From NCBI GenBank assembly GCA_002395085.1, contig DGVV01000050.1, positions 1 to 11,503 of the forward strand: a DNA stretch of 11,503 nucleotides, given 5' to 3'. Shown here piece after piece: positions 6,688 through 11,503 of this stretch. This stretch comes from Ruminococcus sp. UBA4275 (GTDB taxonomy: Bacteria; Bacillota; Clostridia; Oscillospirales; Ruminococcaceae). Under the pieces are notes generated by a model that saw only the letters and a program-made list of their open reading frames with translations, ran no database searches and had not been told where the DNA came from. Positions within the stretch are counted from its first letter, which is position 1, and the number at the start of each line of letters is the position of its first letter. Both the position numbers and the translations under genes were made by a program.

Positions 6688-8053
6688 CGGTTTCAGCCTG
6701 CCGGAGAACTTCTCTGAGTGGTCGATGCCGCATTCCATCGAGGCGGAACAGTCCGTGCTTGGCTCGATTCTGCTGAATTCGGAAGCAATCACCACAGCAC
6801 TCGAATACGTCAAGCCGGAGGCATTCTATCTGGAGCAGCACAAGGAGCTGTTCCGGCTGATGCTCACCATGTTTACCGGCGCAGACGCCGAAAATATGGA
6901 CGTCGTGGTCATCCTCAATGAAGCGGTGCGGCTCGGCATCTTCGAGAATGCCGCAGAGGGCAAGCGCTATCTCACAAGCCTTGCGGACAGTGTGCCGTCT
7001 GCGGAGAATGTCGCAAGCTATGCGGCAATCGTCGCGGAGAAATACTGCGCAAGACAGCTCGCAGGCGTCGCACGCGATCTGCTCAAAGAGGTCGCGGAGG
7101 GAACGGAATCTGCACAGAATCTGCTGGATTCCGCCGAACAGCGCATCTACGACATCCGGCAGGGGCGCGATGTCCGCGGCCTTGTCCCGATTCAGGACAT
7201 CATGGCGGAGGCGTATCACAATATCGCACAGCGCAGCGGCCCTGACCGTGATCAGTTCATCGGCGCGAAAACCGGCTTCACAGACCTCGATAACATCACC
7301 GGCGGCATGAATAATTCCGACCTCGTGATCCTCGCAGCACGACCCGGTATGGGCAAAACATCGTTTGCGCTCAACCTCGCCACCAATGTCACACGGCGTT
7401 CGCACAAGACCGTCGCGGTCTATTCGCTTGAGATGAGTATGGAGCAGCTCATTTCCCGTATGCTCTCGACAGAGGCTATGGTCGATTCGCATAAGCTCCG
7501 TACCGGTCTCCTCGAACCCGATGAGTGGGTGCGCCTTGCAGACAGCGCCGATATTCTCTCCGGCATGGATATCTACCTCTCCGAAGCAACCGGTATTACC
7601 GTTTCACAGATGAAAGCACAGCTTCGCCGTGTCAAGAATCTCGGCATGGTCGTCATCGACTACCTCCAGCTTATGGATGCCCCGATGAAATCGGATAACC
7701 GTGTGCTGGTCATCTCGGACATCACCCGTAATCTCAAGCTGATGGCGAAAGAGCTGAATATTCCGGTGCTGCTGCTCTCGCAGCTCAACCGCGGCGTCGA
7801 AAGCAGAACCGATAAGCGCCCGATGATGTCTGACCTGCGTGAATCCGGCTCGATTGAACAGGACGCTGACATCATCATGTTCCTCTATAACGACTACTAT
7901 TATAACAAGGAAAAATCCCAGACCCCCAATATTACGGAGTGTATCGTCGCAAAGAACCGTCACGGCGAAGTTTCGACGGTCAAACTGATCTGGGATGCAC
8001 AGTTCACGCGCTTCTCTACAATGGAGCGCAGCGAACCGCCCGCCGGCGTATGA
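6680..8053 (+). CDS. dnaB: Replicative DNA helicase DnaB (DnaC in B. subtilis naming)
   Basis: This is the hexameric 5'-to-3' helicase that unwinds DNA at the replication fork and contacts primase. From ATG at 6680 it has 457 residues, matching the family (454 in B. subtilis DnaC). The N-terminal domain opens with PHSIEAEQSVLGSILL (17-32). The RecA-like ATPase domain has Walker A ARPGMGKTS (220-228), Walker B VVIDYLQLM (324-332), SQLNRGVESR (367-376) and SDLRESGSIEQDAD (384-397). All key motifs are intact, and no intein is present. Its start overlaps the rplI stop by eight bases, with GGTGGCGG-type sequence just before it as a weak ribosome-binding site. This suggests translational coupling. 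An in-frame ATG at 6725 is an alternative, but it would leave almost no leader before the conserved block. The frame also extends upstream to 6635, inside rplI, which is unlikely to be used. Confidence 0.95.
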   Translation: MPDGFSLPENFSEWSMPHSIEAEQSVLGSILLNSEAITTALEYVKPEAFYLEQHKELFRLMLTMFTGADAENMDVVVILNEAVRLGIFENAAEGKRYLTSLADSVPSAENVASYAAIVAEKYCARQLAGVARDLLKEVAEGTESAQNLLDSAEQRIYDIRQGRDVRGLVPIQDIMAEAYHNIAQRSGPDRDQFIGAKTGFTDLDNITGGMNNSDLVILAARPGMGKTSFALNLATNVTRRSHKTVAVYSLEMSMEQLISRMLSTEAMVDSHKLRTGLLEPDEWVRLADSADILSGMDIYLSEATGITVSQMKAQLRRVKNLGMVVIDYLQLMDAPMKSDNRVLVISDITRNLKLMAKELNIPVLLLSQLNRGVESRTDKRPMMSDLRESGSIEQDADIIMFLYNDYYYNKEKSQTPNITECIVAKNRHGEVSTVKLIWDAQFTRFSTMERSEPPAGV

Positions 8054-9378
8054 GACATCCGCTGACGCAGCTTGTGCTGCACGGACCGGCTTGTCCGGAA
8101 GCGGGCATCTGTACGGCGGCACTCTCCGGCGGCGCAGACAGTACCGCGCTGCTCTGTGTGCTGCATGAATTGCGCGACGCCTTGCAGATTGATCTGCGCG
8201 CGGTTCACGTTCATCACGGCATCCGCGGCGATGAAGCCGACCGCGATGCGGCATTCTGTGCGCAGCTATGCGAAAAATACAGTGTGCCGCTGCAAACGGT
8301 CTATGTGAATGCACCCGCGCTTGCCGCCTCCGATACGCACCTCTCGCTCGAAACTGCCGCCCGCAATCTTCGCTATGCGGCACTCGAACAGACTGCACCG
8401 GAAGGCGTCATCGCAACCGCACACCATGCCGGCGATAACGCTGAAACAATCCTCTTTCACCTGATCCGCGGCAGCGGACTCAGCGGTCTCTGCGGCATCC
8501 CGCCGCGCAACGGCCGTATCATCCGCCCGCTGCTTTCCGCACAGCGTACAGACATTCTCGCCTATCTCGCGGAAATCGGGCAGGATTTCATTGAGGACAG
8601 CTCCAATTTCACCGCAGAAGCTGCCCGCAACCGCATCCGGCAGACGGTCATTCCCGCGCTGATGCAGGAAAATCCGGAAGTGCTGCGGCATATCTCACGC
8701 ACGGCAGAGCTGCTCTCCGCAGACAGCGCCCTGCTCATGCAGCAGGCAGATGACATCTTCCGCCGCTGCTATGATCCGCAGACCGGTGCGCTGCATCATC
8801 TGCGCGATTACCCGCAGCCGCTTCGGATGCGCGTCATCATGCGGGTTTTGCGGCAGATGCAGCGCGATCCCTCTTACGATTTGCTGCAAAGGGCTGACAG
8901 CGTTCTGCTGCAAGGCGGCAAACAGCAGCTTGGCAGCGGCATTTACGCCCACGCAGACGGTGATGCCCTCTATCTGCTGCGCGAGATTTCTCATACTCCC
9001 GCCGAAATCCCCATGCAGCTCGGAGAAAACCGCCCAGTTACAGGAAAAATCTGCCGCGCAGAAACCCTGTTATCACGGAATTCTCACAAATGCGACACAC
9101 ATTCTACGCTCGACTTTGATAAAATAATAGGGAAACCTTATTTTCGGAAACCACACCGCGGCGACCGCATCGAACTGCCGGGGCGCGGCTTCCGCACAGA
9201 ACTGCGCAAATGCATTCAGGCTGCCGTACCCCCGCCGCAGCGCAGCAGACTGCTTGTACTGTATGACGACGCAGGCTGCATCTGGTGCGAAGGCGTCGGC
9301 ATCGCGGCAAGAGTAAAGCCGGATGCGCAGACCCATACGCTGCTGACACTGACTGTCACAGCGGATCATCAAGGCTGA
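8050..9378 (+). CDS. tilS: tRNA(Ile)-lysidine synthetase
   Basis: TilS ligates lysine to C34 of the CAU-anticodon tRNA-Ile, using ATP. This switches decoding from AUG to AUA and is normally essential. The 442-residue protein has the PP-loop motif SGGADS (26-31), HVHHGIRGDEADRDAAF (53-69), the TAARNLRY block (102-109), TAHHAGDNAET (133-143) and DFIEDSSN (179-186). A C-terminal TilS_C-like domain covers about residues 371-435 (DRIELPG, then a basic stretch and PPPQRSR). ATG at 8050 overlaps the dnaB stop in an ATGA arrangement. No clear Shine-Dalgarno sequence is present, so expression probably depends on translation of dnaB. The frame is open upstream to 7939, but that would lie deep inside dnaB. 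A short A/T-rich patch (about 9060-9155) encodes the linker before the C-terminal domain. The gene next downstream is ftsH, without the hpt often found between them. Confidence 0.94.
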   Translation: MRHPLTQLVLHGPACPEAGICTAALSGGADSTALLCVLHELRDALQIDLRAVHVHHGIRGDEADRDAAFCAQLCEKYSVPLQTVYVNAPALAASDTHLSLETAARNLRYAALEQTAPEGVIATAHHAGDNAETILFHLIRGSGLSGLCGIPPRNGRIIRPLLSAQRTDILAYLAEIGQDFIEDSSNFTAEAARNRIRQTVIPALMQENPEVLRHISRTAELLSADSALLMQQADDIFRRCYDPQTGALHHLRDYPQPLRMRVIMRVLRQMQRDPSYDLLQRADSVLLQGGKQQLGSGIYAHADGDALYLLREISHTPAEIPMQLGENRPVTGKICRAETLLSRNSHKCDTHSTLDFDKIIGKPYFRKPHRGDRIELPGRGFRTELRKCIQAAVPPPQRSRLLVLYDDAGCIWCEGVGIAARVKPDAQTHTLLTLTVTADHQG

Positions 9379-9430
9379 TCCGGAACCGCTTCTTTCTGCG
9401 GATCCGTCACGCATATCAAAAGAACAACAA

Positions 9431-9435
9431 AGGAG
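9431..9435 (+). promoter_or_regulatory. Ribosome-binding site of ftsH with an overlapping mini-ORF
   Basis: AGGAG (9431-9435, within AAAGGAGTGA) precedes the TTG start of ftsH at 9446 by ten bases. Between them ATG at 9439 opens a five-codon frame (ATG CGA CTT GGG TAA, 9439-9453) that overlaps the ftsH start in another frame. The site is too close to that ATG (three bases) for ideal use, so TTG is the likelier start, although the ATG could compete. Confidence 0.6.
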
Positions 9436-9445
9436 TGAATGCGAC

Positions 9446-11449
9446 TTGGGTAAAAATCGCGGACTGCTGACCTATGCGATTATTGCGATCCTTTTCATCG
9501 TCGCGATCTGGGTGCTTCTGCCCTCGCTGACAAGCAATGCGCACAGTATGCAGTATTCGGAGATCATGGAGTATTTCGATGAATATGAGGTCACGGAATA
9601 TACGCTCGATCTCGGCAGCGGCGAGCTGAAATATAAGCTCGAAGGCGACGAAAAATGGCATACCTATGAGGTGCCGAATGTCACGATCTTCCTGAACGAT
9701 GTGGAGAATTACCGCTCGGAATACAATCAGCGGCATCCTGCCAATCAACTGACGCAGGATTACTTCAAGGTCACGGATAATTCGTGGCTGCTGACGGTCG
9801 TGCCGACGGCAATCCTCATGATTATGGCGGTCGTGCTGTTTGTGGTGATGTTCAAGCAGGCAAACGGCGGCGGAAAGATCAATTCCTTCGGCAGAGCCAA
9901 TATCAAAGCAACCAGCAGTCAGGCAAAAAAGGCAACCTTCGCAGATGTCGCAGGCGCAGACGAGGAAAAAGCTGAGATGGCTGAAATCGTGGACTTCCTC
10001 AAAAATCCGAAGAAGTATGACGACATCGGTGCGCGCATCCCGCGCGGTGTGCTGCTGCTTGGCCCTCCCGGCACAGGTAAAACACTGCTTGCAAGAGCCG
10101 TTGCCGGTGAAGCAGGTGTGCCGTTCTTCCCGATTTCCGGTTCTGATTTCGTGGAGATGTTCGTCGGTGTCGGTGCAAGCCGTGTCCGCGACCTCTTTGA
10201 GCAGGCAAAAAAGCACGCTCCTTCGATTGTTTTCATTGACGAAATCGACGCCGTGGGACGTCACAGAGGCTCCGGTCTCGGCGGCGGCCACGATGAACGT
10301 GAGCAAACCCTGAACCAGCTTCTCGTCGAGATGGACGGCTTTACCGATAAGGAAAGTGTCATCGTCATTGCCGCGACCAACCGCCGCGACATCCTTGACC
10401 CAGCCCTGCTGCGTCCGGGCAGATTTGACCGTCAGATTACGGTCAATTATCCGGATGTCAAGGGCAGAGAGGAGATTCTGAAGGTTCACAAGGGCAATAA
10501 ACCCATTGGTCCGGACGTTGATCTCCATGAAATCGCAAAGGATACGCAGGGCTTCACCGGCGCAGACCTCGAAAATCTGCTGAATGAAGCTGCCATCCTC
10601 GCCGCCCGTGCAGACCGCAAGGCAATCATCGCTGCTGACATCGAGGAAGCAACCATGAAGGTGCTTGCCGGTCCGGAAAAGAAATCGCATCTCCCCACCG
10701 CAAGCGACAAGCGCATCACCGCATTCCACGAGGCAGGTCACGCTGTCACGGCGTATCACCTCAAAACGCAGGACCGCGTGCAGCAGGTCAGTGTCATTTC
10801 CCGCGGCATGGCTGCCGGTATGACCTGGACACGCCCCGATACCGAGGACAGCCACATGAGCCGCACCAAGCTGCTGGAAACCATCGTCATGATGATGGGC
10901 GGCAGAGCCGGCGAAGCTACTGCACTCGATGACATCTGCACCGGTGCTTCCAACGACATTGAGCGCGCAACCAAGCTTGCCAAGAATATGGTCACGCGCT
11001 GGGGTCTCTCCGAGGAACTCGGACCGGTTGCTTACGGCTCGGAAAATGATGAAGTGTTCATCGGCAGAGATTACGGTCATGTGCGCGATTACTCTGAGGC
11101 AGTCGCAGCGCGCATTGATGCCGAAGTCCGCCGCATTGTGGAGGAAGGCTATGAGCGTGCGCTCGCCATCCTCAAGGAGAACCGTCATCAGCTCGATGCG
11201 CTGGCAGAGTATCTGCTGGAGTATGAGAAGGTCAATGAGGATGAGTTCGTCCGCATCATGAAGGGTGAGCTGACCGCAGAAAGCCGCAAGGCATCCGAAA
11301 AGCCGCTCATGGAGGAGAATCCGCTGACCGATGCGCCGCAGGAGACTGAATCGGAAGTGGAGCTGAGCAAGGAAGCTGCATCTGCGATGGATCTGAATAA
11401 GGAACAGGCAGAAGAAGCCGCCCAGAGCGAAACCTCTGAAACCGAATAA
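9446..11449 (+). CDS. ftsH: ATP-dependent zinc metalloprotease FtsH
   Basis: FtsH is a hexameric AAA+ protease in the cytoplasmic membrane that degrades misassembled membrane proteins and short-lived regulators. The 667-residue protein has a first transmembrane segment (about 7-26), an extracytoplasmic region (about 27-112), a second segment (about 114-136) and then the ATPase domain: Walker A GPPGTGKT (206-213), Walker B VFIDEID (262-268) and the second region of homology ATNRRDILDPALLRPGRFDR (320-339). The zinc site is HEAGH (428-432), with Asp 504 in TGASNDI as probable third ligand. The last 50 or so residues are a Glu/Ser-rich acidic tail, probably disordered and variable in the family. 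The start is TTG, after AGGAG at ten bases; no in-frame ATG fits, since the nearby ATG at 9439 stops after four residues. It is the last gene of the operon and is followed by a hairpin. Confidence 0.96.
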   Translation: MGKNRGLLTYAIIAILFIVAIWVLLPSLTSNAHSMQYSEIMEYFDEYEVTEYTLDLGSGELKYKLEGDEKWHTYEVPNVTIFLNDVENYRSEYNQRHPANQLTQDYFKVTDNSWLLTVVPTAILMIMAVVLFVVMFKQANGGGKINSFGRANIKATSSQAKKATFADVAGADEEKAEMAEIVDFLKNPKKYDDIGARIPRGVLLLGPPGTGKTLLARAVAGEAGVPFFPISGSDFVEMFVGVGASRVRDLFEQAKKHAPSIVFIDEIDAVGRHRGSGLGGGHDEREQTLNQLLVEMDGFTDKESVIVIAATNRRDILDPALLRPGRFDRQITVNYPDVKGREEILKVHKGNKPIGPDVDLHEIAKDTQGFTGADLENLLNEAAILAARADRKAIIAADIEEATMKVLAGPEKKSHLPTASDKRITAFHEAGHAVTAYHLKTQDRVQQVSVISRGMAAGMTWTRPDTEDSHMSRTKLLETIVMMMGGRAGEATALDDICTGASNDIERATKLAKNMVTRWGLSEELGPVAYGSENDEVFIGRDYGHVRDYSEAVAARIDAEVRRIVEEGYERALAILKENRHQLDALAEYLLEYEKVNEDEFVRIMKGELTAESRKASEKPLMEENPLTDAPQETESEVELSKEAASAMDLNKEQAEEAAQSETSETE

Positions 11450-11456
11450 ACAGCAA

Positions 11457-11484
11457 ACCGGAGAGCCTTTGCAGGTTCTCCGGT
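11457..11484 (+). terminator. Hairpin after ftsH, probable operon terminator
   Basis: ACCGGAGAGCC (11457-11467) pairs with GGTTCTCCGGT (11474-11484) over 11 positions, including one G-U pair, with the loop TTTGCA. It starts eight bases after the ftsH stop. The bases after the stem (CAGTCTGTAG) lack a proper T-run, so it may be a weak or non-classical terminator, or a stabilising 3' end. Position and stem strength support the call. Confidence 0.6.
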
Positions 11485-11503
11485 CAGTCTGTAGATAAAG
11501 TGT

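Noticed and set aside
9377..9404. GATCCG/CGGATC inverted repeat between tilS and ftsH as a terminator
   Set aside because: The stem is only six base pairs with a 16-base loop and has no following T-run. It is not convincing.
9416..11188. 590-codon open frame on the minus strand opposite ftsH
   Set aside because: The + strand encodes full-length FtsH with all catalytic motifs. The antisense product has no recognisable domain and no ribosome-binding site was apparent.

Overview
The window is an ordinary, densely packed stretch of bacterial chromosome carrying housekeeping genes. Their identity and order (RNase J, GdpP-type c-di-AMP phosphodiesterase, ribosomal protein L9, replicative helicase DnaB, tRNA-Ile lysidine synthetase, FtsH) point to a Firmicute. 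The strong G/C preference at third codon positions and the N-terminally extended RNase J fit a GC-rich member of class Clostridia, possibly of the Ruminococcus/Oscillospiraceae type. That placement is inferred from family knowledge, not from a search.

Layout. Positions 1-135 are non-coding and hold two back-to-back palindromes. From 136 to 1918 two genes run on the minus strand: an RluA-family pseudouridine synthase (1918 to 1064), then a CPBP-family intramembrane protease (1062 to 136). One base separates them. From 1919 to 2210 lies a divergent control region. It has one good sigma-A-type promoter facing each way (minus: TTGACA-17-TATCAT; plus: TTGACT-17-TATACT) and a long imperfect inverted repeat about midway between them. 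From 2211 to 11449 six genes run on the plus strand with short gaps or overlaps: rnj, gdpP, rplI, dnaB, tilS, ftsH. A hairpin at 11457-11484 follows ftsH.

Working together. gdpP-rplI-dnaB is a widely conserved Firmicute cluster, and tilS and ftsH are commonly linked, usually with hpt between them; hpt is absent here. The six genes form a probable operon covering mRNA decay, c-di-AMP turnover, ribosome assembly, DNA replication, tRNA decoding and membrane protein quality control. Two junctions overlap (rplI/dnaB by 8 nt, dnaB/tilS by 4 nt), suggesting translational coupling.

Start choices. Ribosome-binding sites and promoter positions favour non-ATG starts for three genes: GTG for the pseudouridine synthase, TTG for rnj, TTG for ftsH. 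I saw no mobile element, CRISPR array, tRNA, rRNA, phage gene or defence system, and nothing that amounts to an undescribed multi-gene system. The most unusual signals are non-coding: the inverted repeat between the divergent promoters, the tandem palindromes at the left edge, and a five-codon mini-ORF overlapping the ftsH start.
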